Below, piece after piece: positions 7,202 to 17,282 of a stretch of DNA of 64,000 nucleotides. The notes beneath the pieces were generated by a model. The model was not told the origin of the DNA, ran no database searches, and saw nothing but the letters and a program-made list of their open reading frames with translations. The DNA is from an uncultured Roseobacter sp. (lineage in GTDB: Bacteria; Pseudomonadota; Alphaproteobacteria; Rhodobacterales; Rhodobacteraceae). The position numbers and the translations under genes are program-made. The number at the start of each line of letters is the position of its first letter. Positions within the stretch are counted from its first letter, which is position 1. Where the stretch lies: the NCBI RefSeq assembly GCF_947495025.1, contig NZ_CANLXG010000001.1:558001-622000 (forward strand). The letters run 5' to 3'.

Positions 7202-7434
7202 GCACACTGGATGCGCAGCTGATCGCTGCGCATGAACAGAATGATACAGAAACTCTCGTGCGCCTCTATGCTCGTGCGGCAGAGCACGCTGACGATGAGG
7301 ACGCCGCCGGTTTCTACCTGACACATGCCTATGTTTTCGCACTCGAGAGCGGTCACCCGGATGTGCCGGGTCTCAGAGCGCGTCTGATCGCGCTTGGTCG
7401 CGAAACCGCGCTTCAGGATCCGGCGGATAACTGA
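7198..7434 (+). CDS. Small hypothetical protein coupled to the Rieske oxygenase
   Basis: A 78-residue acidic, helical protein that I do not recognise. It begins in the stop codon of the Rieske gene (ATGA), which argues for translational coupling and a related role. The sequence resembles a TPR-like pair of helices ([34 protein letters not shown]). It converges on the DUF2189 gene, overlapping it by 22 bp at the 3' ends. It could assist assembly or stability of the oxygenase, but nothing here proves that. Confidence 0.8.
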   Translation: MSTLDAQLIAAHEQNDTETLVRLYARAAEHADDEDAAGFYLTHAYVFALESGHPDVPGLRARLIALGRETALQDPADN

Positions 7435-8198
7435 CGGTAAAGATGCCAGGACGCATGTCCGAGCACCGGAAGCGCGACCAGCAAGCCCAGAAACCACGGC
7501 ACAAGCGCGGCAAAAGTCAGCACGGCAATCATGCCTGCCCACACCAGCATGACCAACGGCGCGCTGCTCACGGCCCGGAAACTGTTGATCATCGCTGTTA
7601 TGAAATCCACCTCGCGGTCGAGAAGCATCGGCAGGCCAATAACTGCGATCGAAAAAATCAGGATGGCAAACACAGCACCGACGCCGGTGCCAAACAGCAG
7701 CATCATGATCCCGTTCGGCGTGAGGAACACCTCGTAAGATGATGATATATTTGTTATTGTCGACAAGCCAAGGAACAGCGCAAAGATCATGTGCCCCAGA
7801 AAAAACCAGAACATGAAGATCACCACCATCATCGTACAGAGCGACGGAAGCTGCCGCAGCCGCTGTTGCCATATCACCCCGAACACTGCCGACGGCGTGA
7901 CCGGCAGGCCGGCCTCAACCCGTCGGGAAATCTCATAAAGGCCCACCGCCGCAAAAGGGCCGAGCAGCGGAAAGCCGATGGCAGCCAGAACCAGCCAGAA
8001 GGTATGACCCGTCTGCAGCGTCACAACTGTCATGAGCCAGCCGGCGAGGACATAGAAGCCGCCAAAAACGAGGCCATAGAACGGATGGCGTCTGAAATCA
8101 CCCAGACCTGCGGCCAGAGCCGTTCGGATGTCACCGAACTGTGCAGGCCGCATGTCCGGTGCGCCCGGTTTAAGGTCCTGTGTCGCCGTGTCGCTCAT
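7413..8198 (-). CDS. DUF2189 integral membrane protein
   Basis: The 261-residue protein has about six hydrophobic segments, beginning near residue 42 ([19 protein letters not shown]) and ending near 250. An N-terminal stretch rich in polar residues precedes the first segment. The pattern [22 protein letters not shown] with [18 protein letters not shown] is typical of the DUF2189 family. Function is unknown for the family. The neighbours are unrelated: a convergent Rieske partner and an amidase upstream on the same strand. Confidence 0.88.
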   Translation of the reverse strand: MSDTATQDLKPGAPDMRPAQFGDIRTALAAGLGDFRRHPFYGLVFGGFYVLAGWLMTVVTLQTGHTFWLVLAAIGFPLLGPFAAVGLYEISRRVEAGLPVTPSAVFGVIWQQRLRQLPSLCTMMVVIFMFWFFLGHMIFALFLGLSTITNISSSYEVFLTPNGIMMLLFGTGVGAVFAILIFSIAVIGLPMLLDREVDFITAMINSFRAVSSAPLVMLVWAGMIAVLTFAALVPWFLGLLVALPVLGHASWHLYRQLSAGS

Positions 8199-8228
8199 AC
8201 TGATTCCCCCCGGATCCTGTCTGCGATT

Positions 8229-9641
8229 TTACACCATTGCAGGGCGTTTCCCCGGCCAATCTGTCTCTTTGTGCCAGGTCGCGGCGATCCGGAGCAGATC
8301 TGCGTCGCTGCCCTGTGGGCCGATCAGCTGCAACCCCATAGGCAGGCCGTTTTCCCCGAACCCGGCAGGCAGACTGACAGCCGGCAGACCAGCCAGGCTT
8401 GCAGGTACAACCACCTGCATCCAGCGATGATACGTGTCCATCTGATGCCCTTCGATACTCTCCGGATGCGACAGGCTGGCGTCAAAGGGCCAGACCTGGG
8501 CGGACGGCAGAGCTATGGCGTCATAACGCTCAAACTGCTGTGCCGCAGAGCGAAACCACGCTGATCTTGTGCAGCTGGCGCTGTAGATCTCCTGCGCTGT
8601 CAGCCCGAGACCTTTTTCTATTTCATATACCATGGCCGGTTTCAGCTGATCCCGCAGCGCGGCATTCTCCAGTTTTTCCCGGTGCCGCATCGCGACAAGC
8701 CAGGCGCGAAGCCGCGTCCAGCTGTCCCAGATTGCATCAGAACTGAAAGGCGGGGCCACCGGATCGACCACCCAGCCCATCTGCTGCATCTGGGTCAGTG
8801 CCGCCTCGCAGGTCTCAGACACCCCCTGTTCTGTTGGCAAAGCTCCGCCCCAGTCCCCCAACCATCCGATGCGGGGCGCATCGGTCAGATCACGAAGGTC
8901 ACGAAGCGCCACCTGCGTCCTGTATGGAAAAGGCACGCGTGGATCGGCCCCTGCCATCGTATCAAGAAGCGCCGCAAGATCCCGGGGATTGCGCGCCATC
9001 GGGCCGTCCGTGGCCAGCGTATTCACAAAGGCATCTTCAGCGCCGGCATCCGGCACCAGACCCCAGGTCGGGCGCATACCGTAGACATTGTTCCAGCCGG
9101 CAGGATTGCGCAGCGATCCCATCATATCCGACCCGTCCGCAATGCTAAGCATGCCCGTGGCCAGTGCGACCGCCGCGCCACCTGATGATCCGCCGGCAGA
9201 GCGGGTGAGATCGTAAGGGTTACGCGTCGTTCCGAAAACAGAGTTGTATGTATGGCTGCCGAGGCCAAATTCCGGCGCATTGGTTTTGCCGATAATGATG
9301 GCGCCGGCCGCCCGGATGCGCGCGACGAAGAGGTCATCGCTTTCGGCGATCTGGTCTGCGAATATCGGGGACCCGGCGGTTGCGGACAGACCACGGGCGT
9401 GGGCCAGCTCCTTGATCGCGATCGGGATACCGTGCAACCAGCCGCTGCGCGGGTTCTGATCTGCCGCACGGGCAGCCGCCACAAGCTCTTCTTCAGGCCG
9501 CAGCGAAATGATGGCATTCACGTCAGCATTGACCGCCGCAATACGGGCGAGCGTGGAACGCATAAGGGCTTCGGCTGTCAGCCTGCCAGAGGCAATGTCG
9601 TCACTGAGTTCCAGCGCGGGTCGGAAGGAATGGTCCTCCAT
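8229..9641 (-). CDS. Amidase-signature family hydrolase
   Basis: The 470-residue protein belongs to the amidase signature family, which hydrolyses amides with a Ser-cisSer-Lys triad. The lysine is in IPIAIKELAHARG, the cis-serine in the glycine-serine stretch SAGGSSGGAAVALA, and the nucleophile in GSDMMGSLRNPA. The usual TDTGGS reads SDMMGS here, a mild departure that still keeps the serine. The substrate is not predictable. It lies 15 bp downstream of prfB on the same strand. Confidence 0.93.
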   Translation of the reverse strand: MEDHSFRPALELSDDIASGRLTAEALMRSTLARIAAVNADVNAIISLRPEEELVAAARAADQNPRSGWLHGIPIAIKELAHARGLSATAGSPIFADQIAESDDLFVARIRAAGAIIIGKTNAPEFGLGSHTYNSVFGTTRNPYDLTRSAGGSSGGAAVALATGMLSIADGSDMMGSLRNPAGWNNVYGMRPTWGLVPDAGAEDAFVNTLATDGPMARNPRDLAALLDTMAGADPRVPFPYRTQVALRDLRDLTDAPRIGWLGDWGGALPTEQGVSETCEAALTQMQQMGWVVDPVAPPFSSDAIWDSWTRLRAWLVAMRHREKLENAALRDQLKPAMVYEIEKGLGLTAQEIYSASCTRSAWFRSAAQQFERYDAIALPSAQVWPFDASLSHPESIEGHQMDTYHRWMQVVVPASLAGLPAVSLPAGFGENGLPMGLQLIGPQGSDADLLRIAATWHKETDWPGKRPAMV

Positions 9642-9656
9642 CCGGGCGCCGCCGCG

Positions 9657-10781
9657 TCAGGTACCCTGCGCTTCGGCGCGGGTTTTGCCCGAGACATCCA
9701 GCGCCAGCGTGGCCCCCATGAGCCCGTCCAGATCACCGTCCAGAACACCCTTGGTATCCGAGGTTTCAAAACTGGTACGCAGGTCCTTGACCATCTGATA
9801 GGGCTGCAGGACATATGACCGGATCTGATTGCCCCAGCCTGCATCACCCTTGTTTTCATGCGCCTCGTTGATCGCCGCATTCCGGCGGTCCAGTTCCAGC
9901 TGATAAAGCCGGGATTTCAGCGCTTTCATAGCGATGTCGCGGTTCTGGTGCTGTGATTTTTCCGAGCTGGTCACGACGATGCCCGTAGGATGGTGGGTGA
10001 TCCGTACAGCTGAATCGGTGGTGTTCACGTGCTGACCGCCAGCCCCCGAGGACCGGTAGGTGTCGATGCGGATGTCCGCGGGGTTAACCTCGATGTCAAT
10101 GTTGTCATCGACCACCGGATAGACCCACACAGAACTGAAAGATGTATGCCGCTTGGCTGCAGAATCGTATGGCGAGATCCGAACGAGGCGGTGCACACCG
10201 CTCTCCGACTTCAGCCAGCCATAGGCGTTCACACCACTGATTTTATAGGTCGCCGATTTTATCCCGGCCTCGTCACCGGCACTCTCGGCCTGCAGTTCGA
10301 CCTTATATCCCTTTTTCTCCGCCCAGCGGACATACATCCGTGCCAGCATACTGGCCCAGTCACAGCTTTCAGTACCGCCGGCACCGGCATTGATCTCCAG
10401 AAAGGTATCATTGCCGTCGGCTTCGCCGTCCAGCAACGCCTCAAGCTCTTTCTGTGCGGCTTTCTCGGCCAGCGCATGCAGAGCCTTCTCGGCGTCCGCA
10501 ACGACTTCCTCGTCCTCTTCCATCTCCCCCAGTTCGATGAGTTCGATGTTGTCGGTCATATCCTGGCGGATGCTTTCATAGGTCTCCATCGCGTCCACCA
10601 GCATCTGGCGGTCGCGCATCAGTTTCTGAGCCGCTTCCGGGTCATCCCACAGGTTTGGGTCCTCTACCCGCGCATTGAATTCCTCGAGCCGGTGCGGCGC
10701 TGTTTCCACATCCAGACGCTGCGCCAGAAGCTCCAGCGATTTCTCAATTTTTTCAACGGTGTTCTGTGCGTCTGCGCGCAT
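9657..10781 (-). CDS. prfB: Peptide chain release factor 2
   Basis: The 374-residue protein reads UGA and UAA stop codons and triggers peptide release. The GGQ loop is seen in [21 protein letters not shown]. The stop-recognition tripeptide reads SPY (in [16 protein letters not shown]) where E. coli RF2 has SPF. The gene is one continuous frame, so it lacks the programmed +1 frameshift that controls prfB in E. coli. It lies downstream of mrcA on the same strand, a common arrangement in alphaproteobacteria. Confidence 0.97.
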   Translation of the reverse strand: MRADAQNTVEKIEKSLELLAQRLDVETAPHRLEEFNARVEDPNLWDDPEAAQKLMRDRQMLVDAMETYESIRQDMTDNIELIELGEMEEDEEVVADAEKALHALAEKAAQKELEALLDGEADGNDTFLEINAGAGGTESCDWASMLARMYVRWAEKKGYKVELQAESAGDEAGIKSATYKISGVNAYGWLKSESGVHRLVRISPYDSAAKRHTSFSSVWVYPVVDDNIDIEVNPADIRIDTYRSSGAGGQHVNTTDSAVRITHHPTGIVVTSSEKSQHQNRDIAMKALKSRLYQLELDRRNAAINEAHENKGDAGWGNQIRSYVLQPYQMVKDLRTSFETSDTKGVLDGDLDGLMGATLALDVSGKTRAEAQGT

Positions 10782-10865
10782 TGCGATCCTGCCTCAGCCA
10801 ATATCTGCCTGTTGATAGACCACAGCCCCACCGGCGGCAAGCGGTGCGCGGTGAACACGACGGCC

Positions 10866-13436
10866 TTAATAAAGGCCGCCGGAACTCACCGTACCGAACC
10901 CGGCGTTGGGCCCGACCGTCACCGTTTCGCCCGTCGAGGTGGTCACCTGCTGCGCCTGCTGGTTCTGGCCAACCTCCTCAAAGAGCGGCAGATCGGCCCC
11001 CATAGCAAAGCCACCGTCATACATGATCCCGAACACCGGTTCTTCACCTGCGCGGAAGTATTCGGCGACAACGGACTCACCCTGAGCGTCATCATTCAGA
11101 CGCGCACCAGTAAAGCGGTCGATCTTGATAAAGCGGCCACCCGGTGGGATTTCGAAATCACCCCCGCCATATTTTTTGGTGGCTTCTTCCATAAAGCGCT
11201 GAAACACCGGTCCGCACATGCCGCCGCCGGACGCGCCACGCCCAAGACCACTGGGCTGGTCATAGCCGATGTAGCATCCCGCCACGATGTTGCTGGTAAA
11301 GCCCACAAACCAGACATCCTTGGCGTCATTGGTCGTGCCGGTTTTGCCCGCAGTGGGTACCGGCAGGTTGACCGTGCGCGCAGCGGTGCCACGCTGGACG
11401 ACGCCGCGCATCATGGATGTCAGCTGATAAGCCGTCACCGGATCCATCACACGCTCGCGATTCGAGACGATTTTCGGTGCAACACCCGGTGTCAGCTGCG
11501 GTTTTTCGCAGTCGAAACAGTATCTGTCGTCATGCCGGTAGATGGTTTTGCCATAGCGGTCCTGGACACGGTCCACCAGTGTCGGTTTTACCCGTTCGCC
11601 CCCGTTTGCAAACATCGCATAGGCGGCAACCATCTGATAAAGCGTGGTCTCTTCCGATCCCAGCGCGTTGGCAAGGAAGGTGCCCATGTTGTCATAGACG
11701 CCAAAGCGCTCGGCATAATCGGCGACAACATCCATGCCGACTTCCTGCGCCAGCCGGATGGTCATCAGGTTACGCGAACGCTCAATACCTGTCCGCAGGG
11801 GTGTCGGGCCGTAAAACTCATTGGAAGCATTACGCGGGCGCCACAGGCCCTGAGGCGTGTCTATTTCGATTGGTGCGTCCACGACGATGGTCGCCGGGGA
11901 ATAGCCGCTGTCGAGCGCTGATGCATAGACGAAGGGTTTGAAACTCGATCCGGGTTGGCGTTTGGCCTGCGTGGCCCGGTTAAAAACGCTGGACTGATAG
12001 GAAAAACCGCCCTGCATCGCGATAACGCGTCCGGTGTTCACGTCCATGGCTACAAAGGCACCCTGCACTTTCGGCACCTGGCGCAAAGACCAGCGCACGA
12101 ATTTGCCGTCCTCGTCAGAAATGATGGCCCGCACATGCACGACATCACCAACGTCCAGCAGATCGCTCGCAGCATCGGCTTTGGGGCCGGTTTCGCCTTC
12201 GATGGTACGTTTACGCGCCCATGTCACATCACGGGCGGCGATGAAGTGACCTTCTGCGTCCTCCTCGACACCTTCGATGCCGATACGCGCGTTTCCGCCT
12301 CCGATCGACAGCACAACAGCCGGATACCACGGACCATCCAGTTCGATGTCACGGGCAATCTCGACCTCACCAAGCGCCTCGCGCCATGCTTCCTCCGACG
12401 TCAGGCGTTCGGGGTCTATCTTATTGACCGCTTCACGCCAGATACCCAGATTGCGGTCGTATTCCTCAAGCTGCCTGCGCAGCGACTCTGCGGCAACGGG
12501 CTGCAACTCCTGATCAATCGTTGCCCGAACGGTCAGACCGCCGGTAAAGAACTCGCCCTCCCCGAAATCCGCACTCAGCTGGCGCCGGATTTCATCAGTA
12601 AAATAGTCGCGCGGCGGCAGGACCGATTTAAAGCTTTCAAAATCCCCGTTCTGCACGGACCGCAAAGGGGCTGCGCGCTCAGCCTCATAGGCGGCCGTGG
12701 AAATATATCCGTTCTCCATCATCTCGCGCAGCACGAAATTGCGGCGTGCGAGCAGCCGGTCTTTCTGACGTACGGGATGATATTTACCCGGCGATTTGGG
12801 CAGAGACGCGAGGAAAGCCGCCTCGTGCGGCTCCAGATCCACCAGCGGCTTGTTGAAATACGTCTGCGAGGCCGCCGCGACGCCATAAGAGTTCTGGCCC
12901 AGGAAAATCTCGTTCAGGTAAAGCTCAAGGATCTTCTCCTTGCTCAGGGTCTCTTCCAGACGCGCGGCCAGAATGATCTCTTTGATTTTGCGCTCTGCAC
13001 GCCGGTCTCCGGACAACAGGAAGTTTTTCATAACCTGCTGTGTGATCGTTGACGCACCGCGCACATCCTGCCCGCGCGACCGCACGGCCTCGACGCCGGC
13101 CGCAGCAATACCGCGCAGATCATACCCGTCGTGTTCGTAAAAATTCTTGTCTTCGGCAGAAATGAACGCCTGTTTGACAAGGTCCGGAATGGTTTCCGCC
13201 GGTGCAAACAAACGCCGTTCGGTGGCAAATTCGTCGATGATCTGGCCCTGACCGGAGTATATGCGGCTGATCGTTGGCGGGGAGTATTGCGCCAGCGACT
13301 CGTGGCTGGGCAGATCCCGCCCGTAAACCCAGAAAATTGCACCAACGGTAAGCACGACCATCGCAAAAGCCATGGTTATGGTGGTGAAGATGCCGCCAAA
13401 GAAGGACAGGATAAACCGGATCACAAAAGGACTCAC
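10866..13436 (-). CDS. mrcA: Penicillin-binding protein 1A, bifunctional
   Basis: The 856-residue class A PBP polymerises glycan strands and cross-links peptides at the inner membrane. One N-terminal membrane anchor (about 8-38) precedes the GT51 domain, with FISAEDKNFYEHDGYD, RGASTITQQVMKN and ELYLNEIFLG. The transpeptidase domain has the SxxK motif in PGSSFKPFVYAS, SRN in ERSRNLMTIR, and KTGTTND. An OB-like insert sits between the two. The start is GTG at 13436 with a weak ribosome site; a second in-frame GTG four codons later is an alternative. Its neighbour upstream is a murein amidase, so this is a cell-wall cluster. Confidence 0.97.
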   Translation of the reverse strand: MSPFVIRFILSFFGGIFTTITMAFAMVVLTVGAIFWVYGRDLPSHESLAQYSPPTISRIYSGQGQIIDEFATERRLFAPAETIPDLVKQAFISAEDKNFYEHDGYDLRGIAAAGVEAVRSRGQDVRGASTITQQVMKNFLLSGDRRAERKIKEIILAARLEETLSKEKILELYLNEIFLGQNSYGVAAASQTYFNKPLVDLEPHEAAFLASLPKSPGKYHPVRQKDRLLARRNFVLREMMENGYISTAAYEAERAAPLRSVQNGDFESFKSVLPPRDYFTDEIRRQLSADFGEGEFFTGGLTVRATIDQELQPVAAESLRRQLEEYDRNLGIWREAVNKIDPERLTSEEAWREALGEVEIARDIELDGPWYPAVVLSIGGGNARIGIEGVEEDAEGHFIAARDVTWARKRTIEGETGPKADAASDLLDVGDVVHVRAIISDEDGKFVRWSLRQVPKVQGAFVAMDVNTGRVIAMQGGFSYQSSVFNRATQAKRQPGSSFKPFVYASALDSGYSPATIVVDAPIEIDTPQGLWRPRNASNEFYGPTPLRTGIERSRNLMTIRLAQEVGMDVVADYAERFGVYDNMGTFLANALGSEETTLYQMVAAYAMFANGGERVKPTLVDRVQDRYGKTIYRHDDRYCFDCEKPQLTPGVAPKIVSNRERVMDPVTAYQLTSMMRGVVQRGTAARTVNLPVPTAGKTGTTNDAKDVWFVGFTSNIVAGCYIGYDQPSGLGRGASGGGMCGPVFQRFMEEATKKYGGGDFEIPPGGRFIKIDRFTGARLNDDAQGESVVAEYFRAGEEPVFGIMYDGGFAMGADLPLFEEVGQNQQAQQVTTSTGETVTVGPNAGFGTVSSGGLY

Positions 13437-13519
13437 TTTTCAGGGCTTGCGCGCTGTCGCTGTTATAAAGGTCGGCGCCGGAATGGTCAAAAGCCTGCCG
13501 GCGGGCAAACGCGCAATTG

Positions 13520-14725
13520 TTACTGCCGCACAAGGCTGCGGCGCGCCTCATCCTGCATATGCCAGGCGAGCAGACCCGAAACAAGACCGCCGACCATCTG
13601 TGTCCGCCATTCGGGCCGGCGCAGATTATCCAGATCGCGCTGGCTTGACAGAAATCCGACTTCGACCAGAACCGAGGGAATATCGGCTGATTTCAGCACG
13701 GAAAACCCGGCTTTGCGCAGTGGATGACGGTTCATCGGACCACCGGCATCCGTCATGCCCTTTACAAGCGCACGCGCCAGTGCCGTTGTGCGCGGCACCG
13801 TTTCGCGCCGTGCCAGATCAAGCAGCACACCGGTGACGGCGTCGTCTGTACCCGTCAGATCCGCTCCGGCGAGGATATCTGCGCGGTTGTGACGCGCCGC
13901 GAGCAGCGCAGTCGCCTTGTCGCTGGCATCCTCTGACAGGGTGTAGACCGTCGCGCCCCGCGCACCGCCATCCGTCAGCGCATCCGCGTGCAGCGACAGA
14001 AAGGCATCAGCCCCCGCCTTATGCGCAAGCGCCACGCGGGTTTGCAGAGAAACAAACGTGTCGCCCTGCCGGGTCAGGACGGCGCGGGCGAGACCAGTGG
14101 CCTCAAGGGCATCTCTGAGTTCAACAGCCAGCCGGAGCATCAGCGTTTTCTCTGAAATCCCGTCGCGTTCTGCGCCCGGATCTATGCCGCCATGACCGGG
14201 GTCAATCACGACAGTGAACATGTCGTCATCCGCAGGCAGCGTTCCGGGTGTGTCCGGCGCCCGTGCCCAGAGTGCCGTTTCCGGCACCCCGGAGGCTGCA
14301 GCAAAATCTGCAGGGGCTGCCGGTTCCAGAACGAGTTTCAGCGTGGCCGTACCATTCGCGCTGATCGCCATACCGGTCTCTGCCGGCAACATCGGCGCTG
14401 TCAGATCAGCAACCACACGCGACCAGCCCGGCTGGAACACGCCGGCCCGCAGATCCGATACCGCCTCGGTTCCCTCCGCCAGGTCCGCCTCTTGCAGGCC
14501 GGTTGCGTCCAGGCCTCTGAAATCGATCACCAGGCGGGCCGGGTCATCCAGTGTAAAAATACGAAACGGCACGCCACGGCTGAGTGCCAGCGTCATGGTC
14601 GCGCTGCCGCCCCGCGTGTCGGACAGGCTGCTGGCCTGTGTGTCGACTGAAGCCGGGCTTTCCGCACCGGCGGGAAAGCACAGCATCGCTGCTGCCATCA
14701 CGGCAAGTGTCATTCTTCGGATCAT
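13520..14725 (-). CDS. amiC: N-acetylmuramoyl-L-alanine amidase (AMIN + Amidase_3)
   Basis: A periplasmic zinc amidase that removes stem peptides from murein and helps daughter-cell separation. The ATG at 14725 gives a clean signal peptide (MIRRMTLAVMAAAMLCFPAGA) and 401 residues; an upstream TTG at 14761 would add 12 residues that do not fit a signal. An AMIN domain (about 35-140) is followed by Amidase_3 with VVIDPGHGGIDPGA, the catalytic SLHADA and a terminal EVGFLSS. Mature length and order match AmiC-type enzymes. It lies directly upstream of mrcA. Confidence 0.92.
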   Translation of the reverse strand: MIRRMTLAVMAAAMLCFPAGAESPASVDTQASSLSDTRGGSATMTLALSRGVPFRIFTLDDPARLVIDFRGLDATGLQEADLAEGTEAVSDLRAGVFQPGWSRVVADLTAPMLPAETGMAISANGTATLKLVLEPAAPADFAAASGVPETALWARAPDTPGTLPADDDMFTVVIDPGHGGIDPGAERDGISEKTLMLRLAVELRDALEATGLARAVLTRQGDTFVSLQTRVALAHKAGADAFLSLHADALTDGGARGATVYTLSEDASDKATALLAARHNRADILAGADLTGTDDAVTGVLLDLARRETVPRTTALARALVKGMTDAGGPMNRHPLRKAGFSVLKSADIPSVLVEVGFLSSQRDLDNLRRPEWRTQMVGGLVSGLLAWHMQDEARRSLVRQ

Positions 14726-14785
14726 GCTCTGCACTGCCTTTTTTGGGGGCAATCTAGCCAATGGAAGCGCCGGTGTGAATCCCCC

Positions 14786-15928
14786 TCACCGTTGCTGCAT
14801 AAAGGTTTTCAGTCTCTCCAGCCCTTCGGCGATATCCGCCGTGGACCGCGCATAGGAAAATCGCAGGGTCTGGTGGCCACGGGTCTGATCAAAGTCCAGC
14901 CCGGGCGTTACAGCGACGCCCGCGTGTTCAAGGATTTCAGCTGCAAACGCACGGCTGTCGCCCGTCAGCTCCGATACATCCGCATAAACGTAGAACGCGC
15001 CATCAGGGGGCGCGATGTCTGTAAAACCAGCCGCGGGAAGACCATCGAGCATGAGCGCGCGGTTGGCACGGTAAACGTCAAGGTTCGCATCCAGCTCTGA
15101 CGTGGCATCCATCGCGGCAAGGGCGGCAATCTGGCTCGCATGCGGCGCACAGATGAACATGTTCTGCGCAATGCGCTCGATCACACGCACATGATCATCG
15201 GGTACAACCATCCAGCCAACGCGCCAGCCTGTCATTGAAAAATACTTGGAAAACGAGTTGATCACATAGGCTTCATCTGTGATCTCAAGGGCAGAGACCG
15301 CTTTGGCCTCGTATTCTATGCCATGGTAAATCTCGTCCGAAATAAAGGACGCACCCTGCTCTGCCGTCGCCCCGACAAGCGCCTCCATCGCCGGGCGGTC
15401 GAGCATGGTACCCGTCGGGTTCGCAGGGGATGCCACCATCAGACCGGCCAGGTCCTTCCCGGTCAGATCAGCCGGCACCGGCTGCAGCCGGTTTTCCGGC
15501 GCGGTTTCGATGTCGACAGGCACAAGATCAAGTGCGCGCAGAATCTGCCGGTAGCTGGGATAGCCCGGCGCGCCAATCCCCACCCTGTCGCCCGTGTCAA
15601 AGAGCGCCGTGAAGGCGAGCAGAAAGCCGCCCGATGAGCCCGGTGTGATCACCACCCGCGAGGGATCAAGGTCGACGTTGTACCACTCGCCATAAAGCCG
15701 CGCGATCCGGGCGCGCAACGCCGGCAGCCCAAGCGCGACCGTGTATCCCAGCGGAGCTTCGCTCATCGCGGCGGTGAGCGCTTCTGCCGCAGCGCGCGGC
15801 GCGCCGGTACCCGGCTGGCCCACTTCCATATGAATAATGCGGCGACCCGTCTCTTCTGCCTGACGCGCGGCCTCCATGACATCCATCACAATAAACGGAT
15901 CGACCGAAGAACGCCTTGAAACCCGCAT
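14786..15928 (-). CDS. Class I/II pyridoxal-phosphate aminotransferase
   Basis: A 380-residue fold-type I aminotransferase. It has the substrate-side GQPG motif, the PLP-binding SPANPTG and SDEIYHGIEY segments, the Schiff-base lysine in NSFSKYFSMTGWRVGW, and the carboxylate-binding arginine near the end in LRFSYARS. Most like the aspartate/aromatic aminotransferase group. The exact amino donor is not clear from sequence. It is transcribed divergently from the M48 protease gene, with only 22 bp between the two start codons, so promoters and coding sequence must overlap. Confidence 0.93.
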   Translation of the reverse strand: MRVSRRSSVDPFIVMDVMEAARQAEETGRRIIHMEVGQPGTGAPRAAAEALTAAMSEAPLGYTVALGLPALRARIARLYGEWYNVDLDPSRVVITPGSSGGFLLAFTALFDTGDRVGIGAPGYPSYRQILRALDLVPVDIETAPENRLQPVPADLTGKDLAGLMVASPANPTGTMLDRPAMEALVGATAEQGASFISDEIYHGIEYEAKAVSALEITDEAYVINSFSKYFSMTGWRVGWMVVPDDHVRVIERIAQNMFICAPHASQIAALAAMDATSELDANLDVYRANRALMLDGLPAAGFTDIAPPDGAFYVYADVSELTGDSRAFAAEILEHAGVAVTPGLDFDQTRGHQTLRFSYARSTADIAEGLERLKTFMQQR

Positions 15929-15950
15929 CTATTCACTCCTTATTGGGTGC

Positions 15951-17282
15951 ATGATCTTTCATCGCGTATTCCGTCTGGCGTCAATCCCGCTGATTGTGTT
16001 GTGGGCAGCGGCAGCACCGCTTCAGGCTCAGGGGCTGCTGCGCGATTCCGATATTGAATATGGTCTGAAACAACTGGCCGCCCCTGTGCTTTCGGCGGCG
16101 GGTCTTAACCCGAACCGGGTCAAAATCCTGGTGATCAATTCCAGCTCGCTCAATGCTTTCGTGGTCGGCAATGATGCAATCTTTGTGCATTACGGGCTGA
16201 TCAACCGCATGAACAACGCACCTATGCTGCAGGGTGTTCTGGCGCACGAGGCCGCCCACATCGCCAACGGACATATCGTGCGGCGTATGGGCAACCTGGC
16301 AAGCGCGCGCACCGCTTCAGGGCTGGGACTGGCGCTTGCGGCGGTTGCCGCAGCAACAGGCAACGGCGCCGCCGCAAGTGGTCTGGCAATCGGCACCCAG
16401 GCCTCGGCCCAGGCCAGGTTCTTCAAACACACCCGTGCTGAAGAGGCATCCGCCGACCAGTCCGGCATCCGGTTTATGAAATCTGCAGGTATCCGCCCGT
16501 CCGGCATGTCAGAAGTGCTGGAAATTTTCCGTGGCCAGGAAATTCTGTCAGAGACCCGTCAGGACCCCTATCTGCGCAGCCATCCGCTGTCACGCGACCG
16601 CCTGCGTGCCGTTCAGGGGTTCGTGGCAGCCTATGGCGACGCGGAAGAAGATGATCCGACAGCAGCCTACTGGTTTGAGCGGGTCAAAGGGAAACTGAGC
16701 GCATACACGCGGGCGCCGAAATGGACACTGGGCCGGCTGAAAGACACGCCTTATGCCGACGTGCGCCTGCTGCGGGAGGCGGTAGCAGAACATCGCCAGT
16801 CCCGCACCAGACAGGCGCTGGCGGCCATCGATAAAGCCATCGCGCAACGACCGAACGATCCGTTTCTGCATGAACAGCGCGGGCAGATCCTGTTTGAAAC
16901 GCGGAACTTCAAGGCGGCAACCGCAGCCTATGGCCGTGCGGTGAACCTTGCCCCCAATGATGCGCTGATCCTTTCCGGATACGGTCGCGCCCTGCTGGTG
17001 CAGGATGACATTCGCGGAGCGAAACGGGCCCTTGAAAAGGCGAGATCAATTGATTTCAGGGACGGGTCCATGCTGCGTGATCTTTCGGTGGCCTATGCGC
17101 GCAACGGCGAACAGGGTATGGCCGCCCTGATCACTGCCGAGCGGTACGCCCTGTCCGGGCGGATGAAAGATGCCGGTATCCACGCAAAACGCGCCGTCGG
17201 GCTTTTGCCTGTCGGCTCAGGCCCGCGTCAGCGCGCCGAAGATGTACTGAATGCGGCAGAACGTGCCGCGAAACGGAGATAA
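15951..17282 (+). CDS. M48-family periplasmic metalloprotease with TPR domain (BepA-like)
   Basis: The 443-residue protein carries a signal peptide (about 1-27). The zinc site is HEAAH (H99, H103) with a third ligand E165 in EASAD. The C-terminal half (about 270-440) has TPR-like helices, such as LFETRNFKAATAAYGRAVNLAPNDA. Domain order matches BepA/YfgC, which degrades stalled outer-membrane assembly intermediates. I chose ATG 15951; the longer frame overlaps the divergent aminotransferase gene. The dsbA-like gene starts in its stop codon (TAATG), so both probably act together in envelope protein quality control. Confidence 0.92.
   Translation: MIFHRVFRLASIPLIVLWAAAAPLQAQGLLRDSDIEYGLKQLAAPVLSAAGLNPNRVKILVINSSSLNAFVVGNDAIFVHYGLINRMNNAPMLQGVLAHEAAHIANGHIVRRMGNLASARTASGLGLALAAVAAATGNGAAASGLAIGTQASAQARFFKHTRAEEASADQSGIRFMKSAGIRPSGMSEVLEIFRGQEILSETRQDPYLRSHPLSRDRLRAVQGFVAAYGDAEEDDPTAAYWFERVKGKLSAYTRAPKWTLGRLKDTPYADVRLLREAVAEHRQSRTRQALAAIDKAIAQRPNDPFLHEQRGQILFETRNFKAATAAYGRAVNLAPNDALILSGYGRALLVQDDIRGAKRALEKARSIDFRDGSMLRDLSVAYARNGEQGMAALITAERYALSGRMKDAGIHAKRAVGLLPVGSGPRQRAEDVLNAAERAAKRR

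Noticed and set aside
10700..10781. Programmed frameshift in prfB
   Set aside because: The frame is continuous from ATG to stop, with no in-frame TGA or slippery site near the start.
10029..11921. 630-residue plus-strand frame opposite prfB and mrcA
   Set aside because: It runs antisense to two certain genes across their boundary, has no family-like motif and reflects G+C bias at codon positions.
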